NCBI GenBank assembly: GCA_006937955.1
Contig: SSNP01000050.1
Span: 1,117,295-1,181,294, forward strand
Direction of reading: 5' to 3'
Source: Pachypanchax playfairii
Lineage: Eukaryota; Chordata; Actinopteri; Cyprinodontiformes; Aplocheilidae
DNA: 64,000 nucleotides
Shown in pieces: positions 34,511 to 46,125 of this stretch (position 1 is the first letter of the stretch; the number at the start of each line of letters is the position of its first letter). The position numbers and the translations under genes are program-made. The notes below the pieces were generated by a model that saw only the letters and a list, made by a program, of their open reading frames with translations, did not search any database and was not told where the DNA came from.

Positions 34511-36097
34511 TGGTTTTTAGCTTTTCAGTGAATTGATTGAGAAAAAGAGACTTAAAGAAATGTGTTTGCCAATAAGTTTCCACACCAGCTTGATTTGAAA
34601 TAGAATCAAGCACCGTGTTTGCCCCTACCTACCATTACCAAGGGTTTTTGATGCTATTTTGGAGCAATCCTGCCTTCACTATTGGTCACACAAACTATCA
34701 AACTATGTTTAAGTACCTTTGCATATTACTTGCTGCCTGCTGTGAGAAATTGGAATCTGTGTGAAGCAGGAGAATGAGTGAATGTGGGGGTAAGAAAGTG
34801 CAGGAAGGGAGGGGAGAGTGAAAGCTCAGCTCTGAGATATCTGAAAGTGAGAGAAGAGAGAGTTGAAATTCAAATGCAGCAATCTGACAGAATAATTTAT
34901 TGAGTTTCGGCAGCTTGGTAAAGAGTTCCTGATAAATGGAGCAAGTCGCACTAAACTTCTATCAAAAAATGAGAAGGGGGTCAAACTAACTGGAAAAAAT
35001 ATTAAAGAATTATAATAAAAAAATGAAATAAAATTTCTGTCTTAAATTTCATGGAGAAATAAGAATGGTTTGTTTTCACTTGATCTTATGATTCAAACCT
35101 CTGCAAGTGGGATTTGTTTTTTTTACGTACAGTTTTCCTGTGCTTTATAAAACAAAATGTATAAAATAATTCAATGAATCCAGACCGCAGATGCTGGAAA
35201 GTACTGGTTATATTCACGGGCCAATGAGCACCTCTTTTCATGTACTGCATGTGTTGCCGTATGCACATATGGTGAATATTTGGGTCAACATATTTGGGAG
35301 GAATCTTTAACCTCAAAAACATTAAAAGAAGATGAGTTCAGATGAAAACTTCAAAACATCCTGCTCTAAAAACAAGCTAACATCAAGTCAGGCTTAAAAA
35401 TAAGTCATCTGTAAAGTGTAGTTCTGTAAAGAGATTAAAAATCACCAACTTATATTAAACAAACTAATTGGGGTCGTTTTTTTTTTTTGTTAGATCTTGC
35501 TGACAAATTTAACCTGATTGTTAGCCTAAATCAAGAGCGTCAGTTTGGTCTTTTGTGATGTAAGCAGGATTTAAAAGAAAATTAAAATAGAAAATAGATT
35601 TTTTTTAAAAGCCATGTACATAATGATATTTGTTCACATGCTTTATTTACCGTTTTCACATTCTCAGCAGGTTGGTTGCATCCGCTCTTTAGACTCGCAG
35701 CTTTTCAAACTATTTACAGCAGGAAGTAAAGATCTATTTAGACTTGAATGTAAACTTATAAAAGAGAAATTCAGTCAAAGACTGAATAAGAAGCTGTCTG
35801 TGCTTTGGTTAATATTTCAAATAGACTTTATCGATAAATTGGTTGGATTTCTTTTAATTTAGTTTGTTTGTTTTTTCACATTTTTTTTCCCCTATTTTTT
35901 TTTCAGCATTTTAACTTATCTTCTTCTAATTTTCTTCAAATATATGCAATATTTAAAGTCCAGTAAATGTAGACAGTCATTTTAATACTGTATCCGTGTT
36001 TACATTCGATTAATAAAACATACTGTGTCTCCATAGGGGAATTTTCATAATTACTTATTTCAACAAAAAGGACATAATTTTTTTTTCCCTTTTTCAG
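34511..36097. other. Intergenic, nothing recognised
   Basis: AT-rich with several T runs; no feature supported. Confidence 0.5.
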
Positions 36098-36147
36098 AAC
36101 TTCAACATTCATACAACTTCAAAATTCATTTAACTTTCAAGATAAAA

Positions 36148-36420
36148 ATGAAAAGAACTACAAAGCCATTTAGCGTTCCAGTTATTTTTTTATTTGCTGT
36201 TGGCATTTTAAACCACAAAGTAATTGCCGCAGAACAGTTTTATGATCTCAGAAAGCGATCTATAGAAAAGTCTAGAAGAACAGTGAATCCCTTTATTATG
36301 TCTCCATTGCAGGAACATGACATTTTGAGCCCGGTTTCAGCTCAGACATTCTTTGATTTAACAATCCACGAAACCTACACTGCAGCAGCAAGATTAGAGC
36401 AGAATGTCATCTGCCGCTGA
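36148..36420 (+). CDS. Candidate small secreted protein (90 aa), unknown
   Basis: A strong 3' splice acceptor, 'tttttttccctttttcag', ends at 36097. The ATG at 36148 (A at -3) opens the frame after 50 bases of possible 5' UTR, and TGA stops it at 36420. The N terminus MKRTTKPFSVPVIFLFAVGI has a basic n-region and a hydrophobic core, and the AIAA-like end near residues 25-28 suits signal peptidase. Basic clusters RKR (35-37) and KSRR (41-44) could be prohormone-convertase sites, leaving a C-terminal peptide of about 46 residues with one cysteine (C89). An ATTAAA hexamer lies about 20 bases after the stop. I do not recognise the family, and a chance 90-codon frame is possible in AT-rich DNA. Secretion is inference. 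Confidence 0.35.
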   Translation: MKRTTKPFSVPVIFLFAVGILNHKVIAAEQFYDLRKRSIEKSRRTVNPFIMSPLQEHDILSPVSAQTFFDLTIHETYTAAARLEQNVICR

Positions 36421-36859
36421 GTTTTTATGTGAATACCAAATATTAAAATATCTACAACAGAGTTCATCTTTATGGGATTGCTTGACTGATCTTTGTCGGT
36501 CTGTGTCCTCTGAGATTCTGCTGCTGAAATAGGTTCGTAAGAAAAAACTCTTTTTTTGTAAGTGTAGCATTGTTAAAGTGCTTTGAGCCTTCGGTCTGTC
36601 TACAAATGACACATCTGGCTGGTCAATCCAAGCTCGCAAAACTATTAAATATAATCACAAAATCTTAATGGCACTATGTTAAAAAGAGTATTTATGTCAT
36701 ATAATTCCATTTTTCCTTTGTGTTATTACTTCTGAATCTATTGCATTTGTTATTCTGAAACCAGGTTCCATAGAAACAGTATGTGCAAAAACAAAATAAT
36801 CAATGTAATGAACTCGCCTTAACATAATGAAAATTCATCATGTGCTATAAGGTCAGTTA

Positions 36860-37059
36860 CAGTGGGGCAAAAAAGTATTTAGTCAGCCACCAATTGTGTA
36901 AGTTCTCCCACTTAAAAAGATCAGAGAGGCCTGTAATTTTCATCATAGGTATACCTCAACTATGAGAGACAAAATGAGGAAAAAAAATCCAGAAAATCAC
37001 ATTGTCTGATTTTTAAAGAATTTATTTGCAAATTATGGTGGAAAATAAGTATTTGGTCA
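36860..37059. repeat. Tc1 inverted repeat, left arm
   Basis: This 200-bp arm is identical to the reverse complement of 38262-38461. The outer end starts CAGTGGGGC, and the inner end reads 'ataagtatttggtca'. In Tc1 elements of the IR/DR type, the transposase binds sites at the outer and inner parts of each arm. The pair boundaries here suit that layout, but I did not resolve a direct-repeat pair. Confidence 0.97.
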
Positions 37060-37075
37060 ATAACAAAAGTTAATC

Positions 37076-38098
37076 TCAATACTTTGTTATATAGCCTTTG
37101 TTGGCAATGACAGAGGTCAAACGTTTTCTGTAAGTCTTCACAAGGTTTTCACACACTGTTGCTGGTATTTTGGCCCATTCCTCCATGCAGATCTCCTCTA
37201 GAGCAGTGATGTTTTGGGGCTGACGCTGGGCAACACGGACTTTCAACTCCCTCCAGAGATTTTCTATGGGGTTGAGATCTGGAGACTGGCTAGGCCACTC
37301 CAGGACCTTGAAATGCTTCTTACGAAGCCACTCCTTCGTTGCCCGGGCGGTGTGTTTGGGATCATTGTCATGCTGAAAGACCCAGCCACGTCTCATTTTC
37401 AATGCCCTTGCTGATGGAAGGAGGTTTTCACTCAAAATCTTACGATACATGGCCCCATTCATTCTTTCCTTTACACGGATCAGTCGTCCTGGTCCCCTTG
37501 CAGAAAAACAGCCCCAAAGCATGATGTTTCCACCCCCATGCTTTACAGTAGGTATGGTGTTCTTTGGATCCAACTCAGCATTCTTTCCCCTCCAAACACG
37601 ACAAGTTGAGTTTCTACCAAAAAGTTCTATTTTGGTTTCATCTGACCACATGATGTTCTCCCAATCCTCTTCTGGATCATCCAAATGCTCTCTAGCAAAC
37701 CGCAGACGGCCCTGGACGTGTCCTGGCTTCAGCAGGGGGACACGTCTGGCACTGCAGGATTTGAGTCCCTGGCGGCGTAGTGTGTTACTGATGGTAGCCT
37801 TTGTTACTGTGGTCCCAGCTCTCTGCAGGTCATTCACTAGGTCCCTCCGTGTGGTTCTGGGATTTTTGCTCACCGTTCTTGTGATCATTTTGACCCCACG
37901 GGGTGAGATCTTGCGTGGAGCCCCAGATCGAGGGAGATTATCAGTGGTCTTGTATGTCTTCCATTTTCTAATAATTGCTCCCACAGTTGATTTCTTCACA
38001 CCAAGCTGCTTACCTATTGCAGATTCAGTCTTCCCAGCCCAGTGAAGGTCTACAATTTTGTTTCTGGTGTCCTTTGACAGCTCTTTGGTCTTGGCCAT
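37076..38098 (-). CDS. Tc1-like transposase, intact, 340 aa
   Basis: This DNA transposase catalyses cut-and-paste transposition into TA sites and acts in the nucleus. The start is the ATG at 38098-38096 (MAKTKELSKD) and a TAA closes the frame at 37076, giving 340 residues, the normal length for the family. Residues 1-110 hold the paired-like helix-turn-helix domains joined by a GRPR-like hinge (SGAPRK, 58-63), with a basic nuclear-targeting stretch near 97-123. The catalytic triad is complete and spaced DD34E: D153 in WSDET, D244 in FQHDNDPKH and E279 in NPIENLW. The glycine-rich strip KHGGGNIMLWGCFSARGPG is at 187-204. No frameshift, premature stop or missing key residue is seen. Antisense frames over the same bases are shadows. 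Confidence 0.97.
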   Translation of the reverse strand: MAKTKELSKDTRNKIVDLHWAGKTESAIGKQLGVKKSTVGAIIRKWKTYKTTDNLPRSGAPRKISPRGVKMITRTVSKNPRTTRRDLVNDLQRAGTTVTKATISNTLRRQGLKSCSARRVPLLKPGHVQGRLRFAREHLDDPEEDWENIMWSDETKIELFGRNSTCRVWRGKNAELDPKNTIPTVKHGGGNIMLWGCFSARGPGRLIRVKERMNGAMYRKILSENLLPSARALKMRRGWVFQHDNDPKHTARATKEWLRKKHFKVLEWPSQSPDLNPIENLWRELKVRVAQRQPQNITALEEICMEEWAKIPATVCENLVKTYRKRLTSVIANKGYITKY

Positions 38099-38261
38099 AG
38101 TGGAGTTTGGAGCGTGACTGTTTGAGGTTGTGGACAGGTGTCTTTTATACTGATAACGAGTTCACACAGGTGCCATTAATACAGGTAACGAGTGGAGGAC
38201 CGAGGAGCCTCTTAAAGAAGTTACAGGTCTGTGAAAGCCAGAAATCTTACTTGTTTGTAGG

Positions 38262-38461
38262 TGACCAAATACTTATTTTCCACCATAATTTGCAAATAAA
38301 TTCTTTAAAAATCAGACAATGTGATTTTCTGGATTTTTTTTCCTCATTTTGTCTCTCATAGTTGAGGTATACCTATGATGAAAATTACAGGCCTCTCTGA
38401 TCTTTTTAAGTGGGAGAACTTACACAATTGGTGGCTGACTAAATACTTTTTTGCCCCACTG
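38262..38461. repeat. Tc1 inverted repeat, right arm
   Basis: Perfect inverted copy of 36860-37059, ending TTTTTGCCCCACTG before the TA duplication at 38462. This arm is on the 5' side of the transposase gene and so also holds its promoter region. Confidence 0.97.
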
Positions 38462-38463
38462 TA

Positions 38464-41400
38464 CTTCACAGGTAAATGGAACAACTTTAACGTTAGACAT
38501 GAGAGAATCTAAGGTTTTATGAAGGCAACTATTCAGTGATATTGCGTACTTCATATCCACACATAATGGCCAAAACATTTCTTTATTTAATTTTCTTTTA
38601 TTATGAAAACCCACAACCACAATTTCATTTTAACTGTAACAAAATTTACCAGCTGTTTTCATCACTTTGTATTACTTTTCCAGCCACCTCCTCTTAAAAT
38701 CCTGCTGTTCATGAATTTGGGGCTTTACTGTAAAACAGCCTCACTGCACGAATTGTATTGTTTGCCACTGCTGTTTCTCTCAAGTCAATAAGCTTTTCGC
38801 ATCTTATTTTATCTCATTTCTTTTCTTCACAGAAAATATCAGCCAGTTTCACCTTTGACAAGAATCATAATATAACTGACTTTCTTATAGATGGGATTTA
38901 ATTTCAAAGAGAAAAAGTTGGAAATTTTGTGAAAAATATATAGTACATCTGTGTATGATATTGTATTTATGTGTGTCATTTTTATTGATATTTAGGAGAA
39001 TCCTTTGATCATTCTTTGGAGTCATTCATTGTCAATACAATCTTGACATCTTAAAAGTTTATAAGCCAAAAACCAGAGTAAGATGAAAACGTATATGCGT
39101 TGTTCTACAGCCGTGTTTATCAGTCATTCTAAAACATTGTCAGGATGTCTTAAAGTTTCTCTTTTCAGGCACTAAAGCTCAGCTTAGGGCAACCCTTAGA
39201 TGTTTCTCTCCTTTCATGTGAATGTACCATTCAGCTTTTTCGTTTCTGACCAGCTTGAAGAATAAAGTAGTCTTTGACATAAAGAGTAGGTCAAAGTTGG
39301 TAAAATTCTGTTTATATTTAATGGTTTTCATCAATAAATCTTCATAATGAATTGTATTTTGAAAGACACAAAGGATTCTAGGGAAATATATTGAAATTTT
39401 GATGTTAAATTGCTGATTTTTACTAAACATGTGCTGAAAACCCGAAGCCAAATAGTAGACCCATTTGTTGAGCCTTTATGGAAAATTGACATTTAAACAA
39501 CTGTGGATTAAAGAAAATGAGCTAACGAAATAAATGTTGCCAACACTGTTATGTAACACACAGACTGATGGAAAAGGTAGAACAACACTGTTTCAAGCTG
39601 ACAGTAAAGCATCTGACCGAGCGATCACAGTCAAAATTACAAACATCTTTCACAAGGGAGGTTTCAAAATGTCAAGAAGTACTTTGGAGGGCTTTTAATT
39701 TCAACAATAGTTGTTTTGTCTCTGGAATTTTGTTCAAAATTTCAAATTCAAATTTGTCAAATACGACAGATTTTCTCTTGAAAAACCATTTTGTTTTTAC
39801 ATTCATCTAGAACCCTTCACAATGTAGCACTATGTAGCCCGACCTCAAATACACATCAAATACAACCTCATTGGTCAATTTCGTGATCTGTAAAAGTGAC
39901 ACTATACTCTGTATGCGACCCTTATCTGCAACCCTAACCTTTACCATCTTAATGTGAAATATTCGGCTTTGCAATGTGTCCATATGTATCTTTACATTTT
40001 AAAGCTAACCGTTGTATTAAAATGAGACATATTGCTGCAGAATTTTTGTTTTGGTCGGCTGAACAGGGCGAAACCTCGCGCATGCATATTTGTCAGCTCC
40101 TCTGGGAAGGTGTGCACATGCGTTGTTGATAGTAAGTCTCTGCAGAGCCCAGAAAACGCTCCGACGGGTCATTTGTCAAAAACGAAAACACTCTCACAGG
40201 TCGTATTTCGGAGCTTTCAAAGTCCACCTATATGGTTGTATAATTGTGCGAGAGTGTTGCACTGTGAGAAATGTGACGCAAATTTGGAGGTCTGTGACTT
40301 TGTAAAACAGGTCGTGTCTGACTGCTGACAAAAAAAGTATGCTAACATTGTAAAAGCAATGCAGATGAACATTGAGGATGATCATTTTGACATTAAGTTA
40401 TGACATTAAAATTTGCATGATGCAAATGCCCCAATGTATTTAACTAGTAACAATTCGGTGAGACTCAACTGAATATTTTTGTACTTTTTTGCAGTTTTAT
40501 GCCTCCAGATAGTTGTCAGTTAGTGAGAAACCTGCCTAAAGATGAGACAAACAACAGAGATGAGGACAACAGAAGAAGAAAGAATCAACTCACCCTCCAA
40601 TGAAGACGATGATGGTGGTGAATATTATGACATTAGTTTTGTTTGTTTTTCCACACAGGTCATAAAATGAGTTAGAACCTTAAAACAGAATTTCCTCACT
40701 CTGTTATTTTCATACCATTCTGTTTAATGCTGACATGTTAACGTGCATTTTCTTACCAAATAATAAAGCTAGAAAGGAAATACATTTGTCTTCGGATTCT
40801 AACCAGCTCCCTTTGAGCTTTATTTGACACATTCTGTAATTTTCCATCTGGTCTGTTATGTTTCCTGTTTTGAGGCTTGTTAAAGAAAGCACTTGACAAT
40901 GACGTCTGTTCAGATGTGGAAACACTCGTGAGTTGTAAATGGTTCTTTTACCTCTGAGATATGTAATGCCTCTTAATGTCTGTGAGGGCAATAGTTTAAA
41001 AACAGCTGATTGAGACCCACAAGGCTGTTTCATAAGCTGGTTAAAGTTCACATAGATTTAAAGACTTTCTGTAATCAACTATTCATTAACCATAAATCAA
41101 GAGAAATTAATTAACCTGCCTCCTTTGATATAATTTGGCAGTCTTCTGATTTTTTTTTAAATATTTATTCCTGTACTTTAAAAACAACAAGCCAGTTGTT
41201 TTTTGTTTGTTTGTTTTTTGGCATTCGCTGGATTATTTTCATTTTTATTCTGTCACAGGAGAGATTTTTGAACAAGGTTTGGCATGAAAATTGTCAAAGT
41301 TTTAAAGTATTTTTACCAGTGGCCCAATTTTTTAAACGCAACGTTATATGACTATAAACATAAACTTTGAAGGTATTTTCATTTTCACATGCCTATTAAT

Positions 41401-41832
41401 ATTCTGAGAGTGGTCTCAGAATACATCAGACATATAAATAAGTGAAGAGTTTCAAAGCTCAGAAGAAAACAAAAAGAACAGGGAGATTTTTATCTGCTTT
41501 AATGAAGTAATGGCACATTCTGACAAAAGATCAAAAAAAAAGTTACACATCTTCAGAGAGAAAGAGCAACTGATGTCTGCAAAAAAATACAATAAAATAA
41601 AAAGTCCTAGTGAAGCATCAGTGTTTTAATCTCTGAAGATGTGCCACATGTTTTGATCTCTTGACAAATTGTGCTAGCACCTAATTAAAGCTGTGTGTTG
41701 TGTGTAATGTCAGATGAGCTGTAGCACAGGCATAGGAGGTTTTTCATATCATTTGCTAGGCATTTATGTCAGAAGCTGAACAATTATTTTCTATAAGCCA
41801 TGAATAAGATAACAGCACCTACAGTATGTTTA
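38464..41832. other. Intergenic, no supported gene
   Basis: AT-rich except for a CpG-containing patch at 40060-40330, open for 98 codons on the plus strand with eight cysteines but also open in other frames. At 40494 a good acceptor 'gtacttttttgcag' precedes a 34-codon hydrophilic frame from an ATG at 40499, with no donor. Neither is strong enough to call. Confidence 0.4.
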
Positions 41833-42262
41833 TACAAACCCAATTCTATCAAAGTTTGGATGCTGTGCACATTGCAGATCACTGTATATGTAAACATCCA
41901 GCAAATTTCAGAATTGCTGGCATCTTCTGTGAAAACTCAATTAAATGGAAACTGTTCTATAGTCAGATTTGATCCTAAAAAATTGTGTGGACTAATGCTT
42001 CTCTCCTAAAACTCCAGCAGCTGGTCTCGTCACTTCGCAGATGTTTACAGACAGATGTTAAAAGAAGAGATGATGCTACACAATAGTACATATCATCCTG
42101 TTCCATGTTTTTTAGATGTTTTGCTAATTCAAATTCAAAATGAGTTCATCTTAAATGGTAAAATACTTCAGTTTCAACATCTGATATGTCATTTTTGTTC
42201 TATTAAGTGTTAAATATGATTTGATGGATTCTATTTTTATTTACATTTTATACAGCATCACA
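41833..42262. mobile_element. Decayed DNA-transposon-like repeat, copy 1
   Basis: The left end 'acccaattctatcaaagttt' is a mutated version of the left end at 49141. The right part 'tttcaacatctgatatg' to 'ttatttacattttatacag' matches 49330-49434 in order and orientation. The two share both ends and differ inside, as expected for non-autonomous copies of one family. I recognise the family as a common teleost repeat with ends like 'accccaattccaaaaaagtt' but cannot name it. Short stretches such as 'gttaaaagaagagatgatgc' (42058) belong to its interior. Confidence 0.6.
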
Positions 42263-42559
42263 TGTGTTTTTTTAGGGTTGTATTTATATCTGAGATATAT
42301 GTTCATTCTAAATGTGCCTATTTAGGTGCACTTTTTAAACAAATTTTCATGTAATCTACCATAAGTGGCCAGTGCTAGTAAAGTGTTTGTGAAATCTATT
42401 TACTTTAGAATAAATGCTTCTGTCTAGACTCTAACTGGAAAAAAAAGGCAAAACAGCTGCTATTTTAAGTTAACATAAGTGTTTTTTTCATGCAAGGATA
42501 TCCAGACAAAAGGGCCTGAATCCATCAACACCACATGCTGACAAACATGAAAAAGTGAA

Positions 42560-42870
42560 ATGAGGCTGACAGATTAAGAGGTTCGGTAGTAATTAGCCGC
42601 ATAAGCATTCTGCCTCTGTTTGTTTGTTTGTCATGCACGTTATGGCTACCTTGCTCAGTTGCACGTTATGTTCACACCCCTCACTTCATCGGAGCTGCTT
42701 GGCCACCAGAGGAGGTGCGGGTTGACAAATGAGGGAGGAAGACACAGCGTGAGGTCATGGCGAGGTAGCGAGCTACCTCTCGCTGGGTAAATAAATAAGC
42801 CATGGCACTGTCAGCAGTGCCGAATATTCATCACAGTAATAGCCACCTTGGGGTTGGTTAAATGTTCCAA
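42560..42870. promoter_or_regulatory. Candidate conserved non-coding element with dyads
   Basis: This balanced non-coding block contains 'gtagtaattagccgcataag' (42586; homeodomain core TAATTA). It also holds a CTCF-like site (42700-42718) and two perfect short inverted repeats (42763-42778 and 42804-42821). Motifs and dyads are seen directly. Enhancer or insulator function is inference. Confidence 0.35.
42700..42718 (+). promoter_or_regulatory. CTCF-like binding motif
   Basis: TGGCCACCAGAGGAGGTGC fits the CTCF core (CCAC-N-AG-R-K-GGC-R-S-Y) with a single mismatch (A where C is expected). If bound, it could act as an insulator or loop anchor. Such motifs also occur by chance. Confidence 0.35.
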
Positions 42871-44929
42871 GGAAACATCAAGGTCAGTCTGTGTGCCCTA
42901 ATAACATAATAAACTTCAGAAAATGTCTGATTTGTGTCTCTGTATGCTGAAAAACATCTGAAAACAGGAGCCTTGGAGAACAGAGAAGTCTGGAAAAAAA
43001 TGAGATCATTTGAATAATTGTACTTTTTATCAGTAACATATCCTTGAACCCTTTGTAACGGTGTAAAGAATTCACAGCACTGTTCAATGCTTTAATGAGA
43101 GTCCAGAGCCAAGATGATCACTGATCATTCTTTACACAACAACAACTTTGTCACTGCAACTTACAGAAAAATAACAACGAAAACTCACCTACAGAAATTA
43201 TTATAGAAGACATGTATATTGTTTTTGTTGCCCATCCGACTCTCAAAGCTTTCAAGATGTAAACAACCTCCGTCCTGTTGTGTTTAGATAAGGAGGTTGT
43301 TGTTCCCCTAAAATTACTTGAAGTAAAAATGCACAAGTTTACAAATTTGCTGGAAAGTTACTCACCTGAAACATTGGCAACATTATGCCTATTGGTTGTT
43401 TATTTTCTGTGAGATTTATGTGGCTGCATCTCTTCACAGTTTATATTGGAATGGCATAGGCTGTATCACTTGATCTGTCTGTAACCTCAGTCATAAATAA
43501 TTCAACATGAGAGAGAGAAATAGAGCAAATATTCAAATTTCACTTACGTTTTAAATATTCAGTCACGGAATATCGTTTCTCATAGACACTTTATACAGTA
43601 ATCTGGAGAAAACAAGAAAAAACAAGGTTAAATCTTTTGTTCATGCCCCTCATCACCTCTCTGAAAAGTAAGCACTGCCAAAATCATGTTTCCGAAAATC
43701 CAACAAATATTGATGAGTGGAGAAAGGCTCTCTTTGCTTCCAGCCACTAACGGTTTATAACTAGTTTTCATTATGTCCTTTAAAAGTTTGAAATAACATT
43801 TACAAATTACAGATTTTTATAAAATTAAGACTGAATTTAAAGTTATTCACAGAATTGAAGGCAATGTCATAACACAAGGCATCTATAGATAATGTGATCA
43901 GCTGTAACTCTGGTAATTCTTTACATATGAATTACTTAAATATTCAGTTAGTGCAGCAGGTGTGGTTATAAATACATGAAGTAATTATCATTCTTCTTCA
44001 GCATTATGAGTGAAAGTAATTGGATTGGACCTTTTTTCCCACCTTACCTCTGTGTTAAATTTCACAGAAATGGAAATCTAGTCATGACCTTTTAACCTTG
44101 TGCATTATTTAGGTGAGAAGCAAACCCACAATTTCTCTAAAAGTATAACCAGTGGGGCTGCTGAAACCTCTGCAAGGTTCTGGAATTGATTAACCCTTCA
44201 CACCTGCTTTTTATTTCTAAAAAAAAATAATTAAACTCCCTTTGGATTAAATGTTAAAGACAAGGGATTCCTATATTTTACAGTAACAGAATAAACCCAC
44301 AAAGCCTGAAACTCTTTTTTAGCTTCACAATAAAATCCAGTTTGTTTAGAAAACTAAACGTGAAGGTTGATGATGTCAGAGTTACCTCGGAAACCATAGA
44401 CACTAACAGGTTCTGTATGTAAATATGTTAAATATTACTTCGCATTCATCTCTGTCGTCGTCTCAGTGAGCTGCTGACGGCTTTAATAAAAGAATAAAAC
44501 ATCTTACAGCATGATCACTCCTGTGTTTTAAAGACCCTCTTGCTTGAAAGCAGCAGCTTTATTCATCCTGTCTCCAATGTTTTGAAGCTTTTGGTACACA
44601 AGCTATGGGACAAACACAAAGCAATCCAGTTTTTCATTCAGACATGAACTGCATGCGCTGCCTTTATTTTGTCTTCATTAAATTCCCTGAGAGCTCAATT
44701 GCTTTGAATGTCTTGATTTACAAGGAACAGACCAACATGCTAAACCTAATAAGTGATTTTGATTACAAGCCAGAAGACTTGCCTATTCACCTACTGATGT
44801 CAAATATTAATGCATGAGAGATTTATCTGACACAAGCCCGCCTGCTTGTAAAACTGTAAGTAGGGTCCAGTTGCTGATTTTCAACAAGTGCTTCAGATAA
44901 TCGACGTCTTCAGACTCCAAAAATACACT
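42871..44929. other. Intergenic, nothing recognised
   Basis: AT-rich; a small balanced patch at 44440-44530 may be conserved. No gene recognised. Confidence 0.5.
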
Positions 44930-45300
44930 CTCCAAACAGCTTGAGTTCCACTGACTGAGCATGAAGATTAGCCGCAGCGCTTGGATGTGAACACGCTACT
45001 TTATTTCACATCATCTGTTTTGTTAAGCAGGCAACAAAGCAGAAAGCGAGGAAGCAACAATGTTGTCTTGATGCTGGCAGCCCTGTCTTGATGTATTCCA
45101 TAGAGTGCAACCATTTTTTCACTTTACAGAGCAGATGTTAACACCTTGGTACTGCAGCCCAGGTGTGAATAATAACATGAAACATCCCCATGTTTTGTTC
45201 ATTAAACTTATTGGGAGCAGAATAATTGTGTGCACACCTGTTCTCATTCCCAATTTGGGTTTTAAGTGCACTGAGCACTAGAATAATTGTTCTTTATAAG
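44930..45300. promoter_or_regulatory. Candidate conserved non-coding element with paired T-box-like sites
   Basis: The block contains 'gaagattagccgcagcgctt' (44965; a GATTAG core) and 'aaagcgaggaagcaac'. It also has two T-box-like half-sites in opposite orientation: AGGTGTGAA at 45161-45169 and TGCACACCT at 45231-45239. There are two 'agaataattgt' repeats near 45218 and 45280. It is non-coding in all frames. Function is inference. Confidence 0.3.
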
Positions 45301-46125
45301 ACACAGCAAATCATATATTTCTATGGAAGTTAATACTCCCAAAGATTTATTCAGGGGCAAACAACTGTAGTTTCTTTGATTTTCTGAAGGGAATGCAATA
45401 TTTTCATTTTACTATGGTGGATCCATCACTTCACAAGTGTTCACTCTTCTGGCTTTAGTCTCTGTGATTTTCATGTATTCATTTGCAATTATTGCTGTTG
45501 TTAACTGTCATTAAATGAAATGATGCCTTATCCAATGCCTCTGGGGTTGTCTGGGTCTTTTTCCTGCCCTCTCAAATCATGACAGACTGAGGCAGAAGGA
45601 TGTGCCTCAGCGTGCGGGATATCTCCTTAGATAGGAACAATATGCACAATCTAATTATATTACAGTTAATATTGAATTGTCTGTAAAAAATAAGAATAAA
45701 TTGAAGCAAACTTGAGTTTAATGTGAACTAGACTGGCTGTTCTTCTGTATGTTTGTTTGGTTTTTCTTTTTATACTGTGCATTGACACGACTTAACTGGT
45801 GCCATAAAAGTTCAAGTGGGGGTAGTAATATGATTTAGTGACATCTAGTGGGGAAGTTTAAGATTGCAAGAAAGCTGAACGATTTCCATTTACATTTTTT
45901 CTTCCCCAGTGTTAATCTACAGCTTGTGTCCCGTTAACATCTGTAGTAAAATCATAGAAAAACATGGAAGACAAAAGATCTACATAAATGGCTTATTATT
46001 TTTTCATGTGATTCATTGATGTTGTTAATAGATATCAATAGTGTGTTGTTATTATTAATTTTAACTAAATATTACCTTGAAGCAATAATTTAAGTGCACA
46101 TTTAGAAATGCTTGGATTTAAATAC
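45301..46125. other. Intergenic, nothing recognised
   Basis: AT-rich unique sequence. Confidence 0.5.

Larger units (their letters stand above)
36860..38461 (-). mobile_element. Full-length Tc1/mariner transposon
   Basis: This is a complete 1602-bp element flanked by the TA target duplication (36858-36859 and 38462-38463). Its ends are 200-bp inverted repeats (36860-37059 and 38262-38461). I compared them base by base and found no difference between the two arms. Between them lies one uninterrupted transposase gene on the minus strand. Every part needed for cut-and-paste movement appears present. Identical arms and an unbroken frame point to very recent insertion or ongoing activity in this genome. 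The terminus CAGTGGGGCAAAAAAGTATT is that of a Tc1-like family widespread in teleosts. Confidence 0.97.

Noticed and set aside
37449..38045. 198-codon open frame on the plus strand
   Set aside because: It is the antisense shadow of the Tc1 transposase gene, which has the full catalytic triad on the minus strand.
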